64,000 bases of DNA, taken from Glycomyces niveus (GTDB taxonomy: Bacteria > Actinomycetota > Actinomycetes > Mycobacteriales > Micromonosporaceae). Below are positions 1 to 7,500 of the stretch, in pieces. The stretch spans positions 62,001-126,000 of the forward strand of contig NZ_JAGFNP010000014.1 of assembly GCF_017592475.1 (NCBI RefSeq). The letters run 5' to 3'. Both the position numbers and the translations under genes were made by a program. The first letter of the stretch is position 1. The number at the start of each line of letters is the position of its first letter. A model generated the notes under the pieces. That model saw only the letters and a list, made by a program, of their open reading frames with translations, was not told the DNA's origin and ran no database searches.

Positions 1-1
1 A

Positions 2-706
2 CGGCTCGGCGTCTCGCAGGCGACGATCCGCCGCGACTTCGACCAGCTCTCCCAGCAGCAGATGATCACCCGCACCCGCGGCGGCGCCGTCGCGGGCGGC
101 ATCTCTTACGACCTCCCGCTGCGCTACAAGACCGCCCGGCACGTCGAGGAGAAGCACCGCATCGGCACCGCCGCGGCCGGACTCGTCAGCCCCGGCCAGG
201 TGATCGCCCTCAACGGCGGCACCACCATCACCGAGGTCGCGCGCGCCCTCGCCACCCGCACCGACCTGGTCGCGACCCCCGGCTCGACCGGGCTGACGAT
301 CGTCACGAACGCGCTCAACATCGCCAACGAGCTCATCGTGCGGCCGCACCTCAAGGTCGTGGTCGTCGGCGGCGTCGTGCGGCCCCAGTCGTACGAGCTC
401 ATCGGCCCGCTCGCCGCGCCGATCCTCCGCGAGATCACGCTCGACATCGCGTTCCTCGGCGTCGACGCCATCGACATGAAGCTCGGCGCGACCAGCCACC
501 ACGAGGGCGAAGCGGCCATCAACGCCCTCATGGCCGCCCGCGCGCGCAAAGTCGTGGTCATCGCCGACGGCTCCAAGATCGGCGGCCACGCCTTCGCCCG
601 CATCTGCCCCACCGACCGGGTCCACACCCTCGTCACCGACGGCAACGCCCCGCCCGAGCAGCTGCGCGGCTTCGAGGAAGCGGGCATCCGCGTCATCGTC
701 GTCTAG
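2..706 (+). CDS. DeoR-family transcriptional regulator, 5' truncated by window edge
   Basis: A sugar-catabolism repressor of the DeoR type whose start lies before the window. The first visible residues (LGVSQATIRRDF) are the recognition helix of the DeoR winged helix-turn-helix, read in the same frame as the rest. The rest matches the DeoR C-terminal sugar-phosphate sensor domain, with the GG[TS]T phosphate-loop-like stretch NGGTTITEVA, the VVVVGG segment, and DIAFLGVDAI followed by VVVIADGSKIG near the end. It converges on two RbsC-like membrane genes with a strong hairpin between them. A sugar-phosphate effector is expected from the family, but the actual sugar cannot be read here. Confidence 0.93.
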   Translation, partial: RLGVSQATIRRDFDQLSQQQMITRTRGGAVAGGISYDLPLRYKTARHVEEKHRIGTAAAGLVSPGQVIALNGGTTITEVARALATRTDLVATPGSTGLTIVTNALNIANELIVRPHLKVVVVGGVVRPQSYELIGPLAAPILREITLDIAFLGVDAIDMKLGATSHHEGEAAINALMAARARKVVVIADGSKIGGHAFARICPTDRVHTLVTDGNAPPEQLRGFEEAGIRVIVV

Positions 707-767
707 CGCCGACACCCGAGCGGCGCTCGCGGTCACGAGACGAAGACCGCCGCGCTGCCGCAGCGAC

Positions 768-805
768 GAGCACGGCCGGCAGCGCGAGTGCTGCCGGCCG
801 TGCTC
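768..805. terminator. Bidirectional hairpin between convergent genes
   Basis: A perfect 15-bp inverted repeat (768-782 with 791-805) and 8-nt loop sits between the stop of the DeoR gene and the stop of the facing membrane-protein gene. There is no long U-tract, as is common for actinobacterial terminators. Confidence 0.75.
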
Positions 806-813
806 CTTGCGTC

Positions 814-2118
814 CTAGCGCTGCGGCGCGGTCGCGTCAGGCAGGGTCGGGTCGAACAAGCCGGTGCCCTCGGGGGTGCCGGTCGTCGGTTCGAAGGGGCG
901 CATCTCCTGCGTGTAGATCCCGTCGTCCGATTCAATCGTCTCCTTAGGACGGCCGAGGCGGTCGAGGGCGAACGAGACGAACAGGGCCACCAGGAGGATC
1001 CCGGCGTAGATCGCCTGGGAGTAGTCGGCCTGCCAGGAGCCCTCCCCCGCGTCGGCCACGGTCCGGCCCCACAGGACCAGGCCCGCCCAGACCGCGACCG
1101 TGGTGAGGACGCCGCCGAAGACGCCGCCGCGGCGGCCCCACAGGCTGGTCCCGGCGAGGAGCGCGATCGCGAAGGCCAGCAGCTGCGGCTCGACCGCGAC
1201 GGCGAGGTCGGCGTACGGGCCGAAGTTCAGGGTGTGCTGCCCCTCGATCGGGCCGAGCGCGTACATGTACGACACGTACCCCGAGGCCGCCGCCAGCAGC
1301 ATCGACAGGACCGTGCCGCCCAGCAGCAGGAACACGGCCGAAGCGGAACGACCGCCTTCCCCGTCGGCGAGGCGCTTGACCGCGCTGAAGCCGTCGCGGA
1401 CACCGGGGGCGAGGCCGATGAAGCCGCCCGCGACCGCCAGGACCGCCGCGCCGCCGAGCAGGTACAGGCCGTTCGGCGGCCCCGGCAGCGTGACGACGTC
1501 GCCGGGATCGGCGAGGCGGTAGGTGACCGGGAGGGCCGCGACGACCACGACGCCGATCGCGAGGCCCGCGAACCAGGCCGGGACCCGGAACGCGGCCACG
1601 AGCAGCACGTAGAGCAGGCCGGCCACGGCCGCCGCGCCCGCCACGTACCCCATGTAGATCCACACGTTCGCCTCGAACGGGCGGGCGACCGTGATGACGA
1701 ACGCGAGCGCCGGAGCGGCCAGGTTCACCGCCCCGAGCCGGAGCGACAACCCGATCGCCAAGGCCGCCAGCAGGATCGGCGCCAGGTGCAGGGCATGGCG
1801 GCTGAGGGCGTCGGCGAGGCCGTCGAACTCGTCGCCGAACAGGGCGTCCCGGCGGCGGTAGACCAGGAACAGGGCGTTCAAGGTCAGCAGCAGGAGGATC
1901 GCCTCCCAGATGAACTGGAAGACGACCCGGTCGCGCGGCGCCGCGGGCTCGGCGTACGCGACGGCTTCGGGGGCCTGGCCCGCGAACGGGTCGACGGGCC
2001 CGCCGTCGCCGGTGGCCGGCAGGCCGGCACCGGGAGCGGCCAGCGGCGGCGGCGTGAACTCGAGCTGGCGGGTCTGGTCGAGGGCGCTCTCGTCGCGCTC
2101 CGGGGGGATGTACGTCAT
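814..2118 (-). CDS. RbsC-like (BPD_transp_2) multi-pass membrane protein, distal copy
   Basis: A 434-aa integral membrane protein with a Pro/Ala-rich cytoplasmic N-terminus of about 65 residues, then roughly ten hydrophobic segments. The stretches RLGAVNLAAPALA and GTSLWGRRGGVFGGVL correspond to motifs of monosaccharide/branched-chain ABC permeases of the RbsC type (usually GGTSxxGGRGxxxGxxxG). The start at 2118 (ATG) is preceded by AAGGA at a good distance, and the longer open frame upstream runs into the neighbouring gene. It lies 22 nt after a paralogue, so the two are probably co-transcribed. No ATPase or solute-binding protein is adjacent, so a transport role is inferred only from fold similarity. 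Unlike classical permeases it has a disordered N- and C-terminal tail. Confidence 0.75.
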   Translation of the reverse strand: MTYIPPERDESALDQTRQLEFTPPPLAAPGAGLPATGDGGPVDPFAGQAPEAVAYAEPAAPRDRVVFQFIWEAILLLLTLNALFLVYRRRDALFGDEFDGLADALSRHALHLAPILLAALAIGLSLRLGAVNLAAPALAFVITVARPFEANVWIYMGYVAGAAAVAGLLYVLLVAAFRVPAWFAGLAIGVVVVAALPVTYRLADPGDVVTLPGPPNGLYLLGGAAVLAVAGGFIGLAPGVRDGFSAVKRLADGEGGRSASAVFLLLGGTVLSMLLAAASGYVSYMYALGPIEGQHTLNFGPYADLAVAVEPQLLAFAIALLAGTSLWGRRGGVFGGVLTTVAVWAGLVLWGRTVADAGEGSWQADYSQAIYAGILLVALFVSFALDRLGRPKETIESDDGIYTQEMRPFEPTTGTPEGTGLFDPTLPDATAPQR

Positions 2119-2140
2119 GCGTCTGTCCTTTATGGGGGGA

Positions 2141-3421
2141 TCAGCGGCCGTGGCGCGGGGAGCCGAAGCCGTCGCGGGGCGAGTCGCGCAGGTCGTCGAA
2201 GACGCCCGAGGCGCCGAAGGGGTCGGCGGCCGCACCCTGCTTGGGGATGCCGCCGGTGGTGCGCATGCCGCCCGTGTTCGACCACGGGTCGCGGCCCGAA
2301 CCGAGCCCGGCGAAGTCCTCGTCGAAATCGTCGAGCGTCTCGGTGCGCTCGCGCTCGGCCGGCGGCGGGTCGTCCTCGCGCAGGTCGGCGACGGACCCGG
2401 CGCGGCGGGTGGAGGCCGTCTCGTTCTCGTCAGCGGTGTTCATGACCTCGACCAGCCGCGTCACCAGGAACCCGGCGACGATGGCGACCAAGGCGATCCA
2501 GCTCGGGTCGAACGACCAGCCGCGGCCCTCGGCGAGCCGCATCAGGCCCAGCACGAGCGCGGCGGCGAACACGGTGCCGCACACCCCGCCGCGGCGGCCC
2601 ATGAGGCTCGTGCCGCCGACGAGCGCCGCGCCAAGCGCCACCACGGTGAGCAGGATCGGGTCCGGCAGCGCGGCAGCGCCGCCCTCGGGAACGCCGGTCC
2701 AGGCCGTCACCACGCCCGCGGCGCCCGCAAGCGTCGAAGAGAGCAGCACGCCGAAGAACACGAGCCCGCCTCGTCCGTGCCGCTCCCCCGCCGGGGTCTC
2801 GCGGATCGGCGCGAGCCGCTTGCGCACGCCCGAGAACGCGCCGACGAACCCGAAGAACAGCGACACGCCCACGGCACCGCCAAGGGCCGCAAGCACACCG
2901 GTGCCCGGCAGATCGGAGAGCATGAACGTCGAAGGGTCGCCCGCGGAACCGGCCCACAGGCCGATCGCGCCGCCGACCGCGCCGCTCGCGGCCCAACCGG
3001 GGGCGCGCAGCCACGCCGTCAAGGTCGCCAGGACGATGCCGACGAACGCGGCCACGCCGAGGCCCACGCCCAGCGCCATGACCGCGCCCGAACCGGAGGC
3101 GTCCACGAACATCCACGCCGCGAGCAGCGCGATAGGGCCGACGGCCAGGTTCACCGCGCCGACTCGCAGGGACACGGCCATCGCCGAAGCGAGCATCACG
3201 ATGGGGGCGAGGGCCGCGAACAGGTCCGTCCAGGACCCGGCGCCGTCGGTCTGGGAGACCGCGAACAGGACGCCGCCCGCGAGGAGCAGCAGGCCGATCT
3301 CCCAGACCACGTGGACGGCCATGCGGTCGGACGGGGCCTCGTCGTCGCCCGACGGCGCCGACTTCCCTGCGTCGGTTCTGATGAGTGTCGTCTCTTCACG
3401 ACTAGGGGGGTCAAACTTCAT
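2141..3421 (-). CDS. RbsC-like (BPD_transp_2) multi-pass membrane protein, proximal copy
   Basis: A 426-aa paralogue of the next gene in the operon. It has a short charged N-terminus, about ten membrane segments, the family motifs RVGAVNLAVGPIA and GGTSLMGRRGGVCGTVF, then a C-terminal cytoplasmic tail of about 100 residues rich in Asp, Glu, Gly and Arg. The ATG at 3421 follows a GAGGTG ribosome site; the extra upstream reading frame belongs to DNA before DUF3180's stop region and was rejected. Family knowledge suggests a sugar or nucleoside permease subunit. As with its partner, no ATPase or binding protein is encoded nearby. It may work as a heterodimer with the distal copy; that is inference. 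Confidence 0.75.
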   Translation of the reverse strand: MKFDPPSREETTLIRTDAGKSAPSGDDEAPSDRMAVHVVWEIGLLLLAGGVLFAVSQTDGAGSWTDLFAALAPIVMLASAMAVSLRVGAVNLAVGPIALLAAWMFVDASGSGAVMALGVGLGVAAFVGIVLATLTAWLRAPGWAASGAVGGAIGLWAGSAGDPSTFMLSDLPGTGVLAALGGAVGVSLFFGFVGAFSGVRKRLAPIRETPAGERHGRGGLVFFGVLLSSTLAGAAGVVTAWTGVPEGGAAALPDPILLTVVALGAALVGGTSLMGRRGGVCGTVFAAALVLGLMRLAEGRGWSFDPSWIALVAIVAGFLVTRLVEVMNTADENETASTRRAGSVADLREDDPPPAERERTETLDDFDEDFAGLGSGRDPWSNTGGMRTTGGIPKQGAAADPFGASGVFDDLRDSPRDGFGSPRHGR

Positions 3422-3477
3422 GGGTCGCACCTCAAAACGCGCGAAATATGGGGGATATCGGGGATGGGGTCGGTCGG

Positions 3478-4038
3478 TCAGGGACGGGACGGGGACTCGT
3501 CCTGCTCGTCGTCCTGCGGGGGGATGCGGCAGGAGTGCTCGAGCCAGAGCGCGGCCGCGGTGAGCGCGGCGCACGCGACGGTGCCGAGGGCCGCCGAAGG
3601 CAGGTCGTCGGCGGCGGCGGTCAGGCGGCCCGACTGGACCGCGAGCCACACGGTGAACCCCAGGTAGGCGCCGAAGAAGAGCGAGCCGGCGATCGAGGCG
3701 GCCTTCGCCAGCACCGCGTAGCGGGCGATCTGGAGCGCGTGCTCCGGACCCTCCAGTCGGCCCGGCTCGTGGGACGGCAGGCCGCCCGCGCTCGCCGTCT
3801 GGGTCTGCCTCCGGCTGGGGCGCAGGGTCTTGCGCGTGGTCCAGGCCATCCACGCCAGCAGTACCGCCAGCGCGAACAGGACCAGGGAGTTGTACCAGGC
3901 CAGTTCGGGGGCCTGCTGGTAGTAGCGGGCGACGAGGAGCAGCGTCAGCGCGGCCCCGGCCAGACCGACCACCGCGAGGGTGGACGGCGAGGTCGGCTTG
4001 AGGCTCGGCTTCGGATGGTGCCCGTCGTCACTACTCAT
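3478..4038 (-). CDS. DUF3180 membrane protein
   Basis: A 186-aa protein with four hydrophobic segments in two pairs (around residues 23-40, 52-70, 110-130 and 145-162). Position directly after folK and overall pattern match the actinobacterial DUF3180 family, which is routinely encoded at the end of the folate cluster but has no assigned function. The ATG at 4038 lies inside the folK stop region, an 8-nt overlap, so translation is probably coupled. The open frame could begin 13 codons earlier at 4077, but the coupled ATG is the better choice. The C-terminus is acidic and charged. Confidence 0.85.
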   Translation of the reverse strand: MSSDDGHHPKPSLKPTSPSTLAVVGLAGAALTLLLVARYYQQAPELAWYNSLVLFALAVLLAWMAWTTRKTLRPSRRQTQTASAGGLPSHEPGRLEGPEHALQIARYAVLAKAASIAGSLFFGAYLGFTVWLAVQSGRLTAAADDLPSAALGTVACAALTAAALWLEHSCRIPPQDDEQDESPSRP

Positions 4039-4555
4039 GATGCTCCGACCATATCGGGTGAAGCCTGCGGAGTGCACGCGCGTCCGCCGCGAGGGACTCG
4101 TCGCGTAGCAGGTCCCTCACCCGGCCCTTGCCGGGGAGCTCGGCGTCGCGGTCGATCGCGAACCAGGGGACCAGGACGAACGCCCGCAGATGGGCGAGCG
4201 GGTGGGGCAGCTGGAGGCGGGGCTCGTCGGAGTGGACGGGGGCGCCGTCGTCGTCGGTGACGGCGATGAGGTCGACGTCGAGGGTGCGGGGGCCGTAGGG
4301 GCGCTCGGGGTCGCGGACGCGTCCGGCGTCGGCTTCGAGGCGCTGGCCGAGGGCGAGCCAGTCGTCGGCGGTGCGGTTCGGGTCGTTCGCGATGACGGCG
4401 ATGTTGTAGTAGGTGGGCTGCTCGTCGTCGCCGCCCCAGGGCGGGGTCTCGTAGACGTCGGAGACGGCTTCGGGGTCGACGGCGGCGATGGCGGCGGTGA
4501 GCGCGGCTTCGCGGTCGCCGAGGTTGGAGCCCATGGAGAAGACGACTCGGGTCAT
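4031..4555 (-). CDS. folK: 2-amino-4-hydroxy-6-hydroxymethyldihydropteridine pyrophosphokinase
   Basis: HPPK transfers pyrophosphate from ATP to 6-hydroxymethyl-dihydropterin in tetrahydrofolate synthesis. The 174-aa product begins with the family pattern FSMGSNLGDRE (residues 6-16). It has the ATP/Mg signature RPYGPR-TLDVDLI at about 85-97, with the paired aspartates 93 and 95 that bind magnesium, and LPHP further on. Its start overlaps the stop of folB by four bases (ATGA) and its end overlaps DUF3180, so folB-folK-DUF3180 is a tightly coupled operon. folP and folE are not in this window. Confidence 0.96.
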   Translation of the reverse strand: MTRVVFSMGSNLGDREAALTAAIAAVDPEAVSDVYETPPWGGDDEQPTYYNIAVIANDPNRTADDWLALGQRLEADAGRVRDPERPYGPRTLDVDLIAVTDDDGAPVHSDEPRLQLPHPLAHLRAFVLVPWFAIDRDAELPGKGRVRDLLRDESLAADARALRRLHPIWSEHHE

Positions 4556-4917
4556 CGCGGGGGCCTTTCGATGGTGACGGAGACGTCGGCGAACCGCTGG
4601 GCGATGGGGGCCTGCGGCTTGTGGACGGTGACGCGGGCGGAGTGGACGCGGTCGAGGGCGAGGCAGGCGTCGGCGAGGCGTTCGGCGAGGGTCTCGATGA
4701 GGTTGACGGGTTCGCCGGAGACGATGTCGGCGAGGGCGTCGGCGAGCGCGCCGTAGTCGACGGTGTGCTTGAGGTCGTCGCTGGCGGCGGCTTCGGTCGT
4801 GCTGGTGCGCAGGGAGACGTCGATGATGAAGTCCTGCCCGGCTTCCCGTTCGTGGTCGAAGACGCCGTGGCGTCCGTGCACCCGCAGGCCGGTCAAGGTG
4901 ATCAGGTCGGTATCCAC
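4552..4917 (-). CDS. folB: dihydroneopterin aldolase
   Basis: DHNA cleaves 7,8-dihydroneopterin to 6-hydroxymethyl-dihydropterin and glycolaldehyde, the step before FolK. The 121-aa length is normal. Diagnostic features are GRHGVFDHEREAGQDFIIDV near the N-terminus (conserved Glu of the active site in the HE.E region), the VDYGALAD stretch, NLIETLAERLAD with the second active-site Glu, and the VTVHKP motif containing the catalytic Lys. It is the first gene of the folate operon and shares ATGA with folK. Confidence 0.96.
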   Translation of the reverse strand: MDTDLITLTGLRVHGRHGVFDHEREAGQDFIIDVSLRTSTTEAAASDDLKHTVDYGALADALADIVSGEPVNLIETLAERLADACLALDRVHSARVTVHKPQAPIAQRFADVSVTIERPPR

Positions 4918-4969
4918 GCGCCGAGCCTACTCGAAGCGGCGGGCGCGTCGAGGAAGGACGATGCGGGGG

Positions 4970-5599
4970 CTATTCGGGCTCGTCGTCCTCTCTGACGCGG
5001 ACGACGAGCCAGGTGGCGACGGCGAGGATGACGCCGGCGGCGAGGATCGGGATGAGGCGGAGGTTGCCTTCGAGCCAGGTGAGGAGTTCGAGGTATTGAG
5101 AGGTGGGGTCGACGAGGACGAGGGCGGTGAAGAGGGCGGCGACGCCGCCGATGCCCATGACGAGCCAGGAGCGCCAGCCGCCGGCGACGCCGAGGCGGCG
5201 GCCGAGGACCTGGGCGGCGTTGAAGATGCGCTTGGCGCGCAGGACGCGGATGGAGCCGACGAGGGTGGCGAGGCGCAGGACCTGGGCGCCGCCGGCGGCG
5301 AGGACGAGGCTGACGAGGGTGAGGAGGCAGACGAGGAGCATCCACTTGTGGCGCCAGAGCCATTCGCGCTTGCGTTCGGCGGCGAGGAGGAGGATGACGG
5401 ACTCGGCCCACAGCACGATCCCGGCGGCCCAGCCGATCACCTTGCCCGCCAGGGCCATCTGGCCGTCGGTGCCGAGGGTGAGGAAGACGGCGGGCACGGA
5501 GGCGCAAACGGCGATGATGACCGGGAGCCGCAGTTTGAACTGGAGGAACCGGGCTACGACGGTGAGCTTGTCGGGGCGCCAGAAGGGGGTGGGAGGCAC
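4970..5599 (-). CDS. Membrane protein with voltage-sensor-like segment
   Basis: A 209-aa product with about five hydrophobic segments. The segment LATLVGSIRVLRAKRIFNAA (residues about 112-131) has basic residues at roughly three-residue intervals, as in the S4 helix of voltage sensors. It follows three hydrophobic helices with acidic and basic residues (WAESVILL, ERKREWLWRHKWM). No K+ selectivity motif such as TVGYG follows the S4-like helix; the last two helices are short and the tail is acidic. It starts with GTG at 5599 with only a weak GGAA-like ribosome site. It lies 52 nt upstream of folB in the same direction and could be its operon leader. Function is unassigned; an ion-channel-like or voltage-sensor-only protein is a possibility. 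Confidence 0.7.
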   Translation of the reverse strand: MPPTPFWRPDKLTVVARFLQFKLRLPVIIAVCASVPAVFLTLGTDGQMALAGKVIGWAAGIVLWAESVILLLAAERKREWLWRHKWMLLVCLLTLVSLVLAAGGAQVLRLATLVGSIRVLRAKRIFNAAQVLGRRLGVAGGWRSWLVMGIGGVAALFTALVLVDPTSQYLELLTWLEGNLRLIPILAAGVILAVATWLVVRVREDDEPE

Positions 5600-5641
5600 G
5601 GTTCCAAACTACCGGTCAGCGGCACGGGCGCGCGGATCGGC

Positions 5642-5647
5642 TAGACT
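5642..5647 (+). promoter_or_regulatory. Likely -10 element of tRNA-Arg
   Basis: TAGACT lies 10 nt before the mature 5' end of the tRNA, in the gap between the divergent membrane gene and the tRNA. A clear -35 box is not obvious. Confidence 0.45.
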
Positions 5648-5657
5648 CGGCTCTCGC

Positions 5658-5730
5658 GCCCCCGTAGCTCAGGGGATAGAGCGTCGGTTTCCTAAACCGT
5701 GCGTCGCAGGTTCGAATCCTGCCGGGGGCA
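5658..5730 (+). tRNA. tRNA-Arg (anticodon CCU)
   Basis: A complete 73-nt cloverleaf. The acceptor arm GCCCCCG pairs with CGGGGGC, the D stem is GCTC/GAGC, the anticodon loop TTCCTAA gives CCU reading AGG, and the T arm GCAGG-TTCGAAT-CCTGC is perfect. The discriminator is A and CCA is not encoded. The gene borders a decayed mobile-element zone, as arginine tRNA genes often do. Confidence 0.97.
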
Positions 5731-5757
5731 CTTTCCTCACTCGCAATCACCAGCAAA

Positions 5758-5796
5758 AACGGCCCCTGACCAGGGATTTCCCGGTCAAGGGCCGTT
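5758..5796 (-). terminator. Strong hairpin after tRNA-Arg, U-tract on minus strand
   Basis: The arms 5758-5765 and 5789-5796 pair exactly, with further pairing inside (5767-5771 with 5783-5787, and a short GGG/CCC tip). Five thymines follow it only when read on the minus strand, so it looks like the terminator of the leftward transposase fragment, whose stop codon lies inside it. It may also act behind the tRNA. Confidence 0.6.
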
Positions 5797-6057
5797 CCTG
5801 TCGTCGATGAGGCGGTCGGTGGCGGACTTCGAGGTGCCGAACAGGGCCGCGATCTGGCGCATGGTCAGGTTGGTGCGCCAGTAGGCGGCGACCAGCAGGA
5901 CCCGGTCGGCGAAGTCGAGCTTCCAGGGGCGCCCCCGAAGCGCCGGGTCGGCGCCCTCGCGCTGGAGTTGGCGGACCAGCTTGGCGGGCTGCCGGGCCGA
6001 CAAGCCGCTGAACAGCTCGACCATCGTCTCATCCGCCGCGCTGATCACACCCGTCAC
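5785..6057 (-). pseudogene. Transposase N-terminal fragment (HTH of DDE transposase)
   Basis: A 90-codon frame whose product ends in RPWKLDFADRVLLVAAYW..., then TMRQIAALFGTSKSATDRLID. This is the N-terminal helix-turn-helix region found before the catalytic DDE domain in IS5-group/HARBI-like transposases. The coding sequence then stops after a few unrelated residues inside the hairpin next to tRNA-Arg, so the whole catalytic domain is missing. No terminal inverted repeats or target duplication could be recognised. It is probably an inactive remnant of an insertion near the tRNA gene. Confidence 0.65.
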
Positions 6058-6114
6058 TCAGCCATGATCTCATGCGCCCCAATAACATTCGGACCAGCAA
6101 GTAGGGTGTTGGCC

Positions 6115-6228
6115 ATGATGCTGATCTCCAGCGGAGCACCCGCCTCGGACGCCCCTGTCCTGCGCAAGGGAGGCGTGCCGCTCGTGCCAGAAGGGTTCGT
6201 CTGGACGGCGCCGCCCAGGCTCGGCTGA
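6115..6228 (+). pseudogene. Short ORF, probably the 5' fragment of a truncated gene
   Basis: A 37-codon frame beginning ATGATG after a GTTGGCC stretch. It encodes a polar peptide with the run APVLRKGGVPLVPEGFVW, then a stop inside a 12-bp hairpin. The conserved-looking start and abrupt loss of the pattern suggest the beginning of a larger protein cut off by deletion. I cannot name the family securely. It could also be an unused frame. Confidence 0.3.
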
Positions 6229-6238
6229 GCCTGGGCGG
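6211..6238. terminator. 12-bp perfect hairpin
   Basis: Arms 6211-6222 and 6227-6238 with a 4-nt loop lie between the truncated rightward ORF and the stop of the leftward IPT/TIG gene. It is suited to terminating either side. Confidence 0.65.
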
Positions 6239-6260
6239 TAGTGGCTGACTGCGTCCGAGG

Positions 6261-6590
6261 TCAGGACCGGACGGTGAACTTCAGCCTGTTGCTTTCCTCG
6301 GTGCCGTTGGACACCGAGATCTGACCGCCACCGGCAGGCAGGCCGCGCGGGACACGCACCTTCACCTGGTTGTCCTCGCCGCGGTGGACGACCTCGCCGC
6401 GGCGCGAGTCCTGTCCGACCTGGAAGGTGACCTTGTCGACCGCCATCAGGTGGCTGCCCCTGATGGTGATGGTGTCGCCCTCCCGGCCGGACTCCGGCGA
6501 CGCCTGCTCGATGCTCGGCGCCCGAGTGTCGAGGTCGCTGCGGTGGTCGCGGTCGCGGTCAAGTTCGGGCCGCTGCTGTGCCTGTGTCAT
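6261..6590 (-). CDS. IPT/TIG-domain protein
   Basis: A 109-aa protein with a charged N-terminal 25 residues (QQRPELDRDRDHRSD) followed by a single IPT/TIG immunoglobulin-like fold. The pattern APSIEQASPESGREGDTITI, then RGSHL and VTFQVG, then VRVPRGLPAGGGQISVSN, is the usual order of strands in this domain. No signal peptide is visible, so it is likely cytoplasmic or released by another route. It starts with ATG at 6590 behind a purine-rich GAAAGAG stretch. It sits alone in the variable region downstream of tRNA-Arg. Its role is unknown; the domain commonly mediates protein or carbohydrate contacts. Confidence 0.75.
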   Translation of the reverse strand: MTQAQQRPELDRDRDHRSDLDTRAPSIEQASPESGREGDTITIRGSHLMAVDKVTFQVGQDSRRGEVVHRGEDNQVKVRVPRGLPAGGGQISVSNGTEESNRLKFTVRS

Positions 6591-7104
6591 CTCTTTCTTC
6601 CCCCGTGAATGACTGACTCCGGATGATCCGAGAGTCGTTCACAACCGATTCTGCGGGAGGCAGCAGCCGGCATGGCTGAATTCGCGGTGGACGAGCTGTC
6701 AGAAATGCGACTCTTCATCCCAGGCCAATTCCAACCGCGACGATCCATTCCGACTACGATGCCGCACGGATCGCGGGCGCCGATGGACGAGACAAGGACG
6801 GTGCCATAGCGCCGGACCCCGGCAACGTGGATTCGAATCCCAACGCCGAGCGGGCGGGTCCTTTGGGTTGGCGGCGAAGCTTCTTCGACCGCGACGGCGT
6901 CTACCGGATCTGCTTCGCCGACGACCGCCCCGATCTGGTACCCGTTGGCCCGACCACGCCACCACCCTGCCGGGGCACCATTTCCGGAATCGCGAGACCC
7001 GCGCGGCATTCCTGCAGCCGCTGGACGATGGCGAGCCGCGCCTGAGGAGCGGCAGCTCGCCAAGCGCGGCTGGATGCAGGCCGCGAGCGTCCTGATCGCC
7101 CGGT
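6591..7104. other. About 510 bp without a convincing gene
   Basis: Several short open frames exist on both strands, but none has a ribosome site plus consistent codon bias. A stretch around 6880-6950 reads FFDRDGVYRICFADDRPDLV on the plus strand and then loses sense, which may be a decayed coding remnant. I see no repeat or RNA structure that stands out. Confidence 0.4.
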
Positions 7105-7491
7105 TCAGCTTTCGCGGACGTACACGGGGACGCCGAAGCCGTCGGCTTCGGTGAGGACCGCTTCGATGGCGGCGCGCTCGTCCTCGGTTCGGTAGGTGAT
7201 CTCGATCAGCGTCCGGTCCGGGTCGTCGCAGCCGGGGGAGGCGGCGCGCACCTCGATGTGCTCACCTTGCGCGGTCAGCTCGGCGACGAGGTCGCCGTGT
7301 TCGGCGATGGCGTCGTCAACCGCTGCCGCGCCGGGCAGCTCGTCGCAGGGCGGATGCGTGATCTCGTCCCCTGAGGGGAGGACGCCGGTCAGCGCCAGCG
7401 CGGCGGCGGCGAGCAGCCCCAGGGCGAGGGTGATCCCGGTGCCGATGAGGACCCGGCGGAGCCGGGGGCGCGGTGAGGAAGGCTCGGTCAT
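7105..7491 (-). CDS. Small membrane-anchored exported protein of an ABC cassette
   Basis: A 128-aa protein with a basic start (PRPRLRRV), one hydrophobic helix at about residues 14-36, and an extracytoplasmic domain of about 90 residues with two cysteines (PPCDELPG and SPGCDDPD) that could form a disulfide. It has no lipobox. It is the third gene of a leftward operon, 9 nt after the ATPase gene, and so presumably serves with that ABC system. No homology could be recognised. It does not show the pattern of lactococcin-972 bacteriocins, which otherwise accompany related ABC cassettes. Confidence 0.75.
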   Translation of the reverse strand: MTEPSSPRPRLRRVLIGTGITLALGLLAAAALALTGVLPSGDEITHPPCDELPGAAAVDDAIAEHGDLVAELTAQGEHIEVRAASPGCDDPDRTLIEITYRTEDERAAIEAVLTEADGFGVPVYVRES

Positions 7492-7500
7492 GACGATTCC

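Noticed and set aside
5758..5796. Hairpin after tRNA-Arg considered as an integrase attachment site
   Set aside because: No copy of the tRNA 3' sequence was seen elsewhere in the window and there is no integrase gene; a terminator explains it.
6587..7063. A 158-codon leftward frame in the spacer after the IPT/TIG gene
   Set aside because: It has no ribosome site, atypical codon bias, no recognisable domain, and overlaps the promoter region of the IPT/TIG gene.
7105..7491. Small exported protein considered as a lactococcin-972-type bacteriocin
   Set aside because: It has an uncleaved-looking membrane helix, two cysteines and none of the Gly/Trp/Tyr-rich pattern of that family.
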